Shown: positions 21,928-33,363 of the stretch, piece after piece
Layout of the letters: every line of letters begins with the position of its first letter
Numbering within the stretch: the first letter of the stretch is position 1
Source of the DNA: Euphorbia lathyris
Lineage: Eukaryota > Streptophyta > Magnoliopsida > Malpighiales > Euphorbiaceae
Assembly: GCF_963576675.1 (NCBI RefSeq)
Contig: NC_088917.1
Span: 77,362,610 to 77,426,609 of the forward strand
Length of the DNA: 64,000 nucleotides
Direction of reading: 5' to 3'
The notes under the pieces: generated by a model
The model's database searches: none
What the model was told of the DNA's origin: nothing
What the model saw: the letters and a program-made list of their open reading frames with translations, nothing else
Position numbers and translations under genes: made by a program

Positions 21928-24009
21928 TATTTTATATATGGAAATTTTATTCAATGGTGAAGCAGCGTTGACATGTGAGTTCAGTGTCACATCAGACACA
22001 AGGGTTATCATTCTCCTTTTTAAAAGAAAAAAAAAAAGTTTACAGAGCTAATACTACCTTTCCTAAGGGTCAATGGAGGTTTTTGAAACTAGGTAAGCAT
22101 ACATGGGAAGAACTAAGAAAGGTTATAAGGAATTGAGAGATTTCAAAAGTTAATTAGAGGTTAACAAATCTTCATTTTCAGTCCCATCTATTTGGTGGGA
22201 ATTGGAGGTAAAGTATTTTTACTTCGCTTCTGACAAATTTAAAGGGCGTTGTATAGTTTAAGCCAAAATACATACTTAAATTTCAAATATATAATTGACA
22301 CTGTGCTCCATACTAACCTTATGGCTGAATTGAATATCATGCTCTTCTATGCCTTGTTTATGTTCCCTTATCGATCTTGAAATGAACGATTTGAAACTTG
22401 GACACTTTGTTATTCTAATCTTCTTCATTAATCGAAATTCCAAAACTCTTGTGCCTGAATAAAAACATGAATAGCTTTGGCAAACATTCCACAAAATTAA
22501 TAAATTCCAGTGGTTATAATATCACTTCACCTGCATCCTCTGCTTCATCTTCCTTTATTATCGATTTCATCATCTCACAGTTTTTCAGTTCTATCTCTCG
22601 GAGACGATAGAGGTTTGAAGCCATAGACCAAGTAACTACATATTCCAACCTGCTACAGTTCTCTATTTTCAGCACAGCCAAATTATCGAAGATCGAACCG
22701 CGCCTAGGAACCTTGTTGCATAATTGGGTCAACAGGGGTAGATTAATCAACTCCAATTCCTCTAGTGTTGGCAGCAGCCAAACCCGTCTATCCTCAGCAG
22801 ATAGCCCTTCCAAGTCAAAAACTACTTGCAGTGAATCACAATCTCTTACTCTTATATATTTCAACTTGTTCAAGAATTGTATCTGATTGGCTGATATAGC
22901 GTTTGAGCAAAATTCATCTTTCACCACTCCCAGAAATTCTACATTTTGGAACGGTCTCCCTTCTTCAAGACGTTCACCAACCTTTAAATTACAAGGAAAT
23001 TGCAGTCTTTTTATATACGTATTATTTATGAAGACCAAAAAAATTGACAAGCTAATCATTAATCAAAAGCAATAAGAATAGAGCAAGTGTTTTTACCCAT
23101 TCTCTTAATTGAGATGCTATGGTGTCATTAAGGTTTCCTTCCCATTGTTCATTTTCAAATTGAACTCCCTGTAGTTTTGGTGTGCTCAAGTCTCCGCCAG
23201 AGAAAATCTTCATTCTAGGGCAATTCTTGACACTTACGTGTTCTAACAGTGGGAAACTGAAGGTGTAATTGTTAGAGCAAAAGCTGTTGAATTTAGGTAA
23301 CCCATCCAGTTCCAAATGCTTCAGCTTTTTGAAAATAATCACATCATGCTCTGTGTAATCTCCATGCTTTGTAACAATTTCTTCAATCAGCTTGCAACTT
23401 CGAACTTTCATTTCCATGAGCTGCACCATGGTTTTGGCTGTTGATGCCGTTACCAAGTTTGTTATATTATCACAGTGTGCAACATAGAGAGTTGTTAGAT
23501 TATGGAAAGAAACTGAGGATGGTGCTACATTCATCAGATCAGAACAATCATAAACATTCAGAGTGTGAAGAATGTGATTGAGTTGAGAGTCTTTCTTCCT
23601 CATTACATGCTTCAATTTCCGAACACTACTTAACTCCAAGTGCTTTAGATTTAGATGATGTACGTGTTCCTCTCCAATTGGTCTTTGATTAAGAGCATCA
23701 TCTAATTGGAAGAATATATCTTCCAAAGAACACGATTCGAAGACAAACCTTTCTAAAGATACGAGTCGTCTAAGAAAACCAAACACAATAGGAATGGACG
23801 ATAACTCTTTTAAATGTCGCAGAGTAACTTTTTTCAGTTTGGGACACGACTCGCCACTCTGATGTATTGCGTTAAAGCATTGGTAATCTACTGTCAATTC
23901 CTCCAAGTTGGCAATAAACTGAGAAAAAACCCAAGTTTAAGTTAAAATAAAAAAGGAGACCATGTGTTATCATTACTTTACAATTTTTATATCTAAAACT
24001 GTAGATACA

Positions 24010-24150
24010 TGAATTTGTTGATTTTCAAGTTGAAATTTTCTCTCAAAATTTTTTTTTTTTCCAGTTTTAAAATTTTTTTATGCAAAGGGCAACATTGTCC
24101 AAAGGGGGCGGTGATACGTAATTTAGGGGCGGTAAATAGCAAAACCCAAT
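24010..24150. repeat. partial MITE (half of the 42150-42770 family)
   Basis: GGGCGGTGATACGTAATTTA, GGGGCGGTAAATAGCAAAA and the preceding AAAGGGCAACATTGTCCAAA match one inverted arm of the element at 42150-42770. The other arm is missing. A short LINE is inserted in its outer end, duplicating 18 bp of it. It lies in the intron between NLR-A E5 and E6. Confidence 0.6.
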
Positions 24151-24259
24151 GAGGGAGAGAATTTGTGTCGTTGACACGACTTGATTTCATGGTTTTATAT
24201 GATGGTTCATGTTAGCCGATCCCGAATCATTTCGGGACTAAGGCTTTGTTGTTGTTTGT
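24151..24259 (+). mobile_element. RTE-type LINE 3' fragment, copy 3, with target duplication
   Basis: 109 bp equal to the last part of the 9306-9936 element (GACACGACTTGATTT, CCCGAATCATTTCGGGAC, TTG tail). It is flanked by a perfect 18-bp duplication TAAATAGCAAAACCCAAT (24133-24150 and 24260-24277). A heavily 5'-truncated insertion inside an NLR-A intron. Confidence 0.9.
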
Positions 24260-27200
24260 TAAATAGCAAAACCCAATAATTATAATAATTTTAGACTTAA
24301 AGAACATTTAAATTGCAGATTTATTTTTTCGTGTTTTCATTCGTTGAATCAGATAAAAATGGAATAGAGTTACCTTTTCAAAAGAGATGTTAGAATCTCC
24401 CCGTACGTCCAAACTTTTCAACTTTGGGCACTCGAAAATATGAGGTCCTTCATACAAGCTCCTTATTTTCTCCAAATAGTTAAGTTGCAGCATTGTTAAT
24501 TCAGGAAAGTGAAAGGAAGGATCAGATCTTTCATCTTTTTCCTTTGCAATAATTACTTCCACACTGCAAGAACTTATTTTCAGCTGTTGAAGTTGGAGAA
24601 GCCCACAAGCTATAGATGCTGGAAATACATATTTCAGATCCTCACAACTAGAAACATCAACCGACAGCAGATTTTCAAAAGTGAAAGCTCCACATGGATC
24701 GTTACTCCATATATTCTTCAATGATCTTAGACCCCATATCTGCAAATGTCGTAGTGAAAATGCTTCTACGTTATTTATTTCTTTGAAGTCGATTCCTTGA
24801 TATTGAAATTGATATATCTCTTCAACTCCATCACAACCAGATAGATCAAGTCTCTCTACTCTCTGAAATCTTCTATATGCATTGGATGGGAAAACAACTA
24901 ATAGCTTTAAGCAAGCGTAAATCTTCAATGATTTTAATTTAGAAAATGAATCATCAGCTATGAATTGCTCGTCCCATACATATTTGAAGTTCATGCCTCC
25001 GACTTCCATTATCTCCAGGTTGGACAAACTGACCTGCAATATTTAGATCAATTACTACAAGATTTATAATTCTCTTAGAAAGGAACTTATTATAAATAAT
25101 TAATATTCTTTGAAATTATCTCAAGAGAGACAGTTAAATAAAGTTAATATTACATGTGAATTATGTAACCAAATTAAGAAATCAAATCAATGTTATGTGC
25201 AGTGACTATGACACGTGATAGTATCGAAAAGAAGTGAAGCAAAATATCACCATTTCATTGAAAAGGTATTCCTCACTCTCATTGCTTGAAACTTTGGACA
25301 CAAAATTCTTCATTGCACTGCATCCTTTTATCCTTAGTTCCCTGAGCAATGGAAATTCGATTGAATAACCAAGGCCGAATGTCTTAACATTTGGAAGTTT
25401 TTCAAGTCGAAGATAGTCAAGTTTAGAAAACACAATCATATTGATGCTCTCTTCTTCTATTTCTTCATCTTCCTTACTCCGTATTATTTCTTCTAGCAGC
25501 GCACAATTTTCTATGTCAAGCTTTTTGAGTTGCATAAGACATTTCACCGTTGAAGCTATAAATAAAGTTTTCAAACTCTTGCAATTGCACACCTCTAAAC
25601 ATGTTAAATTAGGGAAAGAAACCTGCACATCAAATATTGAGTTAATATATAACTAAAAGAAAAACCGAAAACAAACATCAAATTCGACTAGAAAAATAGC
25701 ATACCATTTCATTGAAAAGCAGTTCCGTTGGCAGAGTTCCCTCTTTTCTTTTACAAAAGCTTGTGAGATTTGGTAGATACTTCAGCTTCAAGTAGCTCAA
25801 CTGAATGAACTCAATCACTTCATTGTTGTAATGCTCATCTTCACCAACTATAGCTTCCATGTAATGACAATCTTCAACTTCCATCTCTCGAAGTTGCGGT
25901 AAACATTTCACAGATGAAAATGAGAAGAGGCTCTTCAAACCACAACGTATGATATTTAAGATTCGTAATTCACCAAAAGAACCCATCTCAAGTTGACCAC
26001 AACAGATCTTCTGCAAGCCATATAAGTTTTTCAGATATAACGACTCTAAGATGGGAAAGGCATGACAATGAGCCTGCATTCTCGACTTGATCAGATATTG
26101 AATGTCATAATCATTTTGAACGACCAGATGCTTCAATTGCGGAAAGCCTTGATGATCTAGATCATACACTACACTCTCAATTCTATTCGTTTTAGATAGA
26201 TATAGATCTTCTGCCCCCCTCCACAACACCCTCAACAACAGTTCAATCTCATCCTCTATCACTTCATCTAGCTGTAGCTTTAGCGTCCTTGATCTTTCAT
26301 TGTTCCCTCCCCAATAACCCCATACCATGCCTATGGATATCTTGAAACTTCTTAGCCCATGAAAGAAGCTGCAGCCTTCTGGTATCAAGCTAGGATAACG
26401 AATTTGAATTTCTAAAGTTGAAAGGCGAGACAAACTCGCTAACTCCACAAGGTTCGCATTACCTTGGGCATTCCATCGATCAAAGCTGTTAAGCATGTAT
26501 AGTTCTTCTAATGAGCACAGTTTCGATAAGACATTTTCAAGAATTACTTTGAGATTTGAGCAATTTCTCAAATCTAATAGCCTTAGTCGAGTCAATGCCT
26601 CTATTTCTCCAGGCAATTCAACAATCTCCGAGTTTGCAAAACTAAGGAACTCCAATTGCCTCAACTGTCCAACAATAGCTACATTACCCAATCGACATCT
26701 ATGCAAACACAATGTCTGAAGTTGTGTAAGTAAACCAAATGATGAAGGCAGAGACACCAGACGCATGCCCGTAAAGTCAACAACTTTCAGCTTTCTGATC
26801 CCTTTAAAAAACAAATCGGGGAATTCTGGACAAAGACCTTCTGTGAAGAATAAAAATAATTCTGCCTCCAGACAATCCAGGTCTGGAGGAAGCTCACTGA
26901 CATCACAGTGCGGAAGATAAATTCTGGTGCAGTCCTTGTTTGGCCAATCCCTTAATCTAACCTCTGTTGTACCGATAAAAGCATGTTGCTTTCTAGATGC
27001 AATTGAAAGAGCAGCATCACGAACAACGTCATGCATTTTCACACATCCATTAATGTTGCCATCCAGCAATAAACTCTTCACTTTGAGTTTTTTTATCAAG
27101 GTTAGCACTTTGTACCTTGCACGTTCAATGTTACCAATGTTCTTAAATAAACCCAAACCCATACTATGAGTCAACAAATACTGGATCCGGATATTAGATT

Positions 27201-28220
27201 GCCCAAACATAGCACAAAGCAAGAAAAATGACTTTATTTCCTCTCCAGGTAGATTTTCATAGCTTGACTCAAGGACTTTGTATGCTCTTTCGTATATTTC
27301 TTCATCGCCAAAGGTAGACAACTCATTTAACTTATCATTCCATACATAATATTCTTTATTCTGTAATTCAGTGGTAACTAGTTGAACCAAAAGGGGCAAC
27401 CCTGCACATTTTTTGGCAACTTGAGTTGCTATGGCACGCAATTTGGGATCTTTAGCCTCCGGTACTGACATTTGAAACAACCTCCATGTCTCATCTTCTC
27501 TTAGAACTTCAAGTGAGAACAGTTTCTGTGTGCGCATCTCACTAAATAATAGATGCATGTTCCTTGAGGTCAGCATTACTTTGCAAGTTTCAAATATACC
27601 CCACAAAGGAAGTCCGATAGCATACAAATCAAGCTTTTGCCAAAGATCATCAAGAATAATTAGCACTTTGGAGTTATGCAACCTTTCATAAAGTTGACTT
27701 GCTCTCCCCGAGAGTTCCTCAACATCAAATGTCAGGCCCAAGAATTCACCAATCTCTGCCTGAATCCTTCTCAATTCTGGTTTCTGAGAAACAGCAACCA
27801 CTACCACAGTCTCAAACAGCTTCTCTGCTACTGCTTTTCCTTGGACCTCCTTTGCTAGTGTGGTTTTACCGATGCCTCCCATACCATAGACCCCTATTAT
27901 ATTCAGATTAGGATCTGTCAAAGCATCCATAATTTGGTTGAGCATCGACACCCTTGAAGACAAGGCTTCGCGGCTGTACACAGAAGGTTGCAGAGGCCGG
28001 AAGGAAATTGAATCTAGTCCTTGTTCATTTCGAAGCTTATCAATGGCTGAAGCATTCATTTCAGCATTCTTGCTCAGATGATAGCGAGACTTGAAGTTGG
28101 GACATAGTCCAACGAAGCACTTCTTCTTGGCTTCATCTTTCTGTTGCACAAGTTCCTCGGCATCTCCAATAGCTTTATCTGCACTGCTCAGCCACTTGGC
28201 AACATTCTCATAGATCTCTT

Positions 28221-28224
28221 CCCC
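28221..28224 (-). other. frameshift site in NLR-A coiled-coil domain
   Basis: At this four-base run the paralogous NLR-B frame predicts one more G on the coding strand (…RNGEVIYGNV in NLR-B; …RKG then out of frame here, while EEIYENVAKWLSSADK continues in the next frame). With one extra base the two frames join and 907 codons of exon 1 are open. Confidence 0.8.
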
Positions 28225-28649
28225 TTTCTAGTAGCATCATCAATGGACTGTTGCAGCCTGTCTTTCTTGTTCTTCAATTGCTCAACCTGACCCTGGAGAG
28301 TCTGGACTGTGCTGTTGCAGTTAAAAGCATAGCCAATGCGTCGTGTGATAGGCGTAACAATGTATTGTTTGATGGGATCTGTAATTAACTCCACCACAAT
28401 TGGAAGAATCAACTCCAGAACCATTTTGTCTACCAAAAATAGAAAGTGAAGACAGTAGAATTGAAAGAGAATACAAAGTAGAATAACGGAAACGCAAGTG
28501 AAGAATATATAATCTGAAGTGAAGATAGAAACCGAAGAAAGTAGTAGAAATAGAAAAAACAAGAAAAAGATCAAAGAGCAAAGTGAAGAGTTACGACTGG
28601 CACTGCTCTCTCTATTTCAGTAGCATACCAATACTTGTGATTAAAATTT

Positions 28650-28722
28650 AACTATGGAGGTTACACACTAAGGACTCGCTTTCCTTGAATTTCTCACAAC
28701 AAAGCATATTTGAATTCAGAAA
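28650..28722 (-). promoter_or_regulatory. upstream block shared by NLR-A and NLR-B
   Basis: About 230-300 bp upstream of the NLR-A start. The stretch CTCACAACAAAGCATATTTG with flanking GGTTACACACTAAGGACTC and AATTCAG is matched by a block upstream of NLR-B (51196-51262), with the same order and spacing. It is conserved more than surrounding noncoding sequence, so it is either a promoter element or leader sequence retained since duplication. Function is inference. Confidence 0.45.
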
Positions 28723-28745
28723 ATATATATATATATATATATATC
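28722..28745. repeat. (AT)n microsatellite
   Basis: Uninterrupted TA dinucleotide run just upstream of the NLR-A promoter block. Confidence 0.9.
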
Positions 28746-28749
28746 ATAG

Positions 28750-29900
28750 GCATGCAAGTCATCATCATATATGCATATATATGATTGCATTACGAGGAAA
28801 AGTAAGTCTTTAACTAATTTTGTCTTTCTCTAGAAATTATTGAACAAAAATATTAGTTAATCCACAAGGAATCTTGCAATATTAAGTAAAAACAAAAACA
28901 AGAAGAAGAAGTTCATTTTCCTAAACCAAACCCAACTTATTTTAATCTTACGGATTTCAATCAACAATATGAAAACGTGAAATTTGCATTATTGATTAGT
29001 TATTGGGTTTGGTGGGTGACGACTAGCATTAATATTTCTGGTTAATTACAACTATAATCCCTCAACTTATGCCTTGCTGCTTTATAGCCCCTTATTGTAA
29101 AAACCAGACATAAAAAAAAAACGACCTGAAAATGGAAAATCCAAGACTTAAAAGGTTTTAGAACCAAGTTGTCAATTTTTCAAAACTAATTTTGTCTTTC
29201 TCTACTGATCAAACAACACAGCACAGGTCAAAGTTGTTGAGAGACATTTATGAATATAAAGAGCCATACTTAGTTGGGTAGGAGTACCCTCCGATGCTCT
29301 AAGATTGAGGAGTTAGTTGGAGATTGGAGCCATAAATTAATTTAAGAAGGGATTATCAAAATAATTTGCCCTTAATGTTTCTATTAGAAAATAATACTAG
29401 CAAAGAACTTTTGTGAAGTTAGTTTATATGTATCTATATTCAAGTGAGTGAGAATTACTGGTGCGAAAAGCTCATAAACACAAGAAAACGGAAATCAAAC
29501 ACAAAATAAATACAAGATAACCGCAATGGAGAGACACTGGCATGGACAACGGAGAACAGGCAACGGCGTCAGGTAACCAGAAATCCAACGAGAGAGAACA
29601 ATGGCGAGACACCGGAAGGCAGTAGGAGTAGGGAAAAGCAGAAACTAATCGGAAGGGGGAACCAGGAAGGGGAAGAGTTGAACCAGAAATGGGGGGAAGA
29701 GCAGAGAAGCGAATAAAGAGAGATAATCCTAAACGGCGTCGTTTTTTTTATCAAATTAAAAATACTCTCTCCAAAAAAAATACTTTTTTCAAAAAAGAAA
29801 ATTGAAAACATACTCTCTCCAAAAAAAAAATTAATTAGACATACTTTATAACTCTCTTTTTTTTTTTATAAACATTTAACTATAATTTTTTTTTGAAACA
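28750..29900. other. spacer upstream of NLR-A
   Basis: Mostly AT-rich. 29530-29745 is unusually GC- and purine-rich and contains AAACGGCGTCGTTTTTT, resembling a plant promoter palindrome, but no gene follows it in either direction. Poly(T) runs occur at about 29858 and 29888. No coding region is supported. Confidence 0.4.
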
Positions 29901-29916
29901 AATAACTATAACTCAA

Positions 29917-32900
29917 AACCCCACCGGCAGCAATTTTACAATCTTTCAGACAAGAGTCATTAGTATTTAACTTCATCACCCCTTAATTAGGCCTACACCA
30001 GCCAAAGAGCTGAATATCTTTCTTCTGGATAGACCTAGCTAAAGGATCCTCTTTGAAGCTACCAATCTTTTTAGAGAAGAAATCCAACAAATTAGGAATA
30101 ATAACAGACTCTCCTCCAAAAATATCATCATTCCTCTATTTCCAAATCTGGTGACAGACAGCAAAAATGATATCATCATGCTCCAGATCGGCCAACAGTT
30201 TCCCACAAACACCATCTACAAACCAGTTAGGATTAGAATGGGACAAGAAAGCCGACAGTAACTGGTTAGGAAGCACTTTCCTCCACACCTCTTTACTCCT
30301 AACACAATCTCTAAGAGCATGACAAATGGTTTCTTCATGCTCTCTGCATCTACTACACGCACCAGACTCCACCAAATGACGTATTTTTCTATCTGTATTA
30401 GTAAGAAGCCTATTTTTGACACCAAGCCAAAGAAAACTCCTAATGCGGTAAGGAACTTTCATAGCCCAAATCTTCTTCCAAACATTAGGATGCAGATTCT
30501 CCAAATTTTGATTAAAGGCCTCAAAAGCCGACTTGCAAGTATAAGCCCCGTTATTAGTCAAAGCCCAACAGTGACTATCCCTATCTTCTTCCTTGCTAGT
30601 AATCTTAACTCCTCTAATTTTCAGGAGAGTTTCCAGTCTGAAATAAGAGTCAAACCTCGACCAAATCCAATCTCCTTCAGAATCCACCACATCAGCAATC
30701 CTCCAATTTCGAATACCTAAAGGAGGCTGGGAGATACAAACCTCTAATAAAGACTTTTTACCAATCCAGATATCATTCCAAAAGCTAATAGAATTACCAT
30801 TACCCACCGCCCAACCAATCCCAGAGAAAAACTCAGAAAACACAGCACTAAGGCCTTTCCACATAAAGGAACAATTAATAACTCTCCTTAGGACCCCCAA
30901 AAGTCTTATTCTTTCTATATTTACCACACAATAAACGAACCCAAAGAGAAGAAGGACATTGCCACATCCTCCACAGAAGCTTCATTAACAACACTTTATT
31001 ATTGTCCCTGGCTTGTCTTATCCCCAAGCCTCCCATATTTTTAGGTTGACAGGCCTCTTTCCAAGGAACAAGGTGAATTTTTTTCCCCTCCGCAGAGTCC
31101 CCCCACAGGAAACGACGATTGATTTTATCCAGATCTTTCAGAACAGACTCAGGCAACCGACAAGCTTGCATAATATGATTAGGAATCGCACAATTAACAG
31201 ACTGAATTAGAGTAAGATGACCCGCAAGAGACAGGGACTTAGCTTTCCAGCTGGCACATTTACTATTAGTTTTGTCAAGAGTCTCTTTAAAAGAAGCTTT
31301 AGAAACTCTCAATATGGAGGGGGACCCTAGATAATTGCCCAAAGAATTAGTCAGAGGAATACCAGAAATCTCACTCAACCTTTTACAAACTCTTTGACTC
31401 ATGTTCTTATAACACAACATCCGAGATTTTTGGATACGGGTAGCCTTACTAGCCGTCCCTCTAACATTCCACACAAACAAATCCATCAGAAAAGAAGACT
31501 ACTGACCCCAGGCCCAAACCCTAAATTAGATACTTATTAGGGGCTCCTAAGAGCCTAGAGGAGGTGCCAGAAGGCCCCCTTTTTTCCAAAACTTCCAAAG
31601 AATTAAGTTTATTCTTCTGATTACCCTTAGATTTTTTCATACTCAATTTATTAACACCTATAGATTTACCATTCCTAGGCTCAACACAATTTTTAGGAAT
31701 ACTAACCTTATTGTGCTTCTCTTTTACTATAGAGGCATGAGCCTGGGAGGAACCCTGAACCTCTTTGGATTCAAATAGAGGATTAACAGCCTCCACATTA
31801 TTATCTGCTGGCTCAGCAGACTCTAAACCTGGCATGCTTAGCTCAAGTTGCTCGTTGGAATGATCAGAGCCTTGTTCATCCTCTATAGAAAGAGCCCCAA
31901 ATCTAGACCCTGATCTGACTACCGAATCCTCACCAGTATCTACTTTCTCCTTTGGGCAGGCCTTCTCTTTAATTTCAGGATTAATATGGATCAGAACAGT
32001 ATCTTTATTAATGTCAGAAGGACCATTCTGAACAACAGACGCACGAGTCCTTCGTCTTCCCGATCTCTTAGCAACCATCCAAGGGTCGAAATTCCTCCCC
32101 TCTCTTTGGATCCCCTCTTCTCTCACGATAACAGCTTCAACAATCTCTTCTACCACCTTCTCCCTCTTAGAACACCCCTCATAAGTATGACCAAACATAC
32201 CACACTCATAACAAATGTTATGAATACCTTCATATTCAATAAAATAAACCGTATTCTGAATGCCGAATTTAGACATAAGGGGTTTAGCAAGGTCAATATC
32301 AATACAAACCCTGCAAACTTACCTCTAACTGCCCCAATGGTAGTTTTATCCATATGGTGAACTTTACCAACAAGCCCACCAATCTTATTAAGAAAACTTT
32401 CATTATAATATTCAATTGGGAGGCTCGGGAATCTCACCCAAGTCAGGATTTTATTAACAGAACAATCATGTGGATTAAAGTTAGGGACCCATGGCCTTAA
32501 TGCCAGGACATGATTAGAAATAATATATGGGCCCCCATTGATCACAGCATTATAGTCCTCTGCCCGGGTAAATTTAATTACATAATAGTCATTTTCTAAG
32601 TCAGTGATAGTGACTTTTCCTTTTTTAGCCCATTACGCCTGGATTCTCTGAGTGAAATAGTTGAAACTAATTCTTTTCCCAAGCACCGTTACTATTAAGG
32701 ATAATTTCCATTTAGCCCTAAAGGCACGCTTATCTACCGAGGAAAGCCGAATCACAGGGCAAAGCGGATCATCATGTTCCCCATCTTCTTCGTCTGAATC
32801 AGAAAAAACCTCCTCCAATTCACCATCTATAAGCCCTTCATTTAAAAAAGGCTCCTCTTCGACCACTCCCATAACTGTATCTCTCCATAAACTTTTCTGT

Positions 32901-33363
32901 TCGTAATTGTTATTATTCACCACATCACCATTTGGTATAGAAAGCACTCTCAAAGCAGCATGGGCCTTGACTGCCGTCGTAACCACCTTATACAGATCTC
33001 CCCCAAAGGCTAATGTCGAACCCAAATCCCCGCAAGCAGCCTGGAATTGACTGCCTACTACGCCCGCTGCCGCAAATTCCCTAACACCCTCCGCTTCTGA
33101 TCCACACGCCCCCTGGCATAACGCCTCATCCCCTAGCCGCACCACACGCCCTCCGCCCTTTTCCTCCTCACCTGCCACAGGGAACACCACCCCGCCATCC
33201 ACCCGGTTATCGCAATCCCCCTGGCTTCTTCCCTCTCCCCTTTGCTTACCCGATCGACAGAAATCTTCCTCGTCTCCCAATCTGGGTCATCCAATCCCTC
33301 CCCATACAAAACCGGTCGAACCCCTTCCTCCCCCCTCCTTCTCCCCATCCGACAATAGATCTC
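29917..33363 (-). mobile_element. L1-type LINE, inverted 5' part (ORF1 and ORF2)
   Basis: Minus strand, reading right to left. ORF1 has an acidic N-terminal region, a DUF4283-like domain (WVRFPSLPIEYYNESFL) and a zinc knuckle (CYECGMFGHTYEGC, about 32170-32210). ORF2 begins MDLFVWNVRGTASKATRIQKS (31486), the start of the endonuclease, and jumps directly to the RT thumb (LCYKNMSQRVCKRLSEISG), so most endonuclease and the RT palm are deleted. Next come the zf-RVT domain (YTCKSAFEAF, VWKKIWAMKVPYRIRSFLWLG, CSRCREHEETICHALRDC) and the first strand of RNase H (GWCRPN.GVMKLNT, AAGGVL), where it ends at about 29917. The rest of RNase H is found in plus orientation at 39575-40008. ORF1 is split at 33363 by an LTR retrotransposon. 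Confidence 0.8.

Larger units (their letters stand above)
22318..28424 (-). pseudogene. NLR-A: CC-NB-LRR disease resistance gene, disabled
   Basis: RPS2/At4g27190-like intracellular immune receptor. Start ATG at 28424 (MVLELILPIVVELITDPIKQ). Exon 1 runs 28424-25705. The NB-ARC is canonical: P-loop GMGGIGKTT (27859-27885), kinase-2 LIILDDLW, GLPLLVQ and MHDVVRDAA, then LRRs. Phase-0 LRR exons follow: E2 25251-25622, E5 24374-25033, E6 23097-23918, E7 22318-22981. Two breaks are seen. A missing base in a run of G (CCCC on the plus strand, 28221-28224) shifts the CC frame into a stop. In E7 a TAA at 22514-22516 plus a later frameshift removes the last LRRs. Everything between is open and well conserved, so the damage is recent or, for the CC break, possibly an assembly error. 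If the CC base were present, the product would be about 1680 residues ending in E7. Confidence 0.85.

Noticed and set aside
25441..28000. Several plus-strand reading frames of 60-80 codons opposite NLR-A exon 1
   Set aside because: They are antisense shadows of the LRR and NB-ARC coding sequence and carry no family signal.
28424..28574. An N-terminal membrane or signal segment of NLR-A (the frame is open upstream with FFLFFLFLLL)
   Set aside because: NLR-B and the family start at MVLELI; the upstream stretch is pyrimidine-rich leader read by chance in frame.
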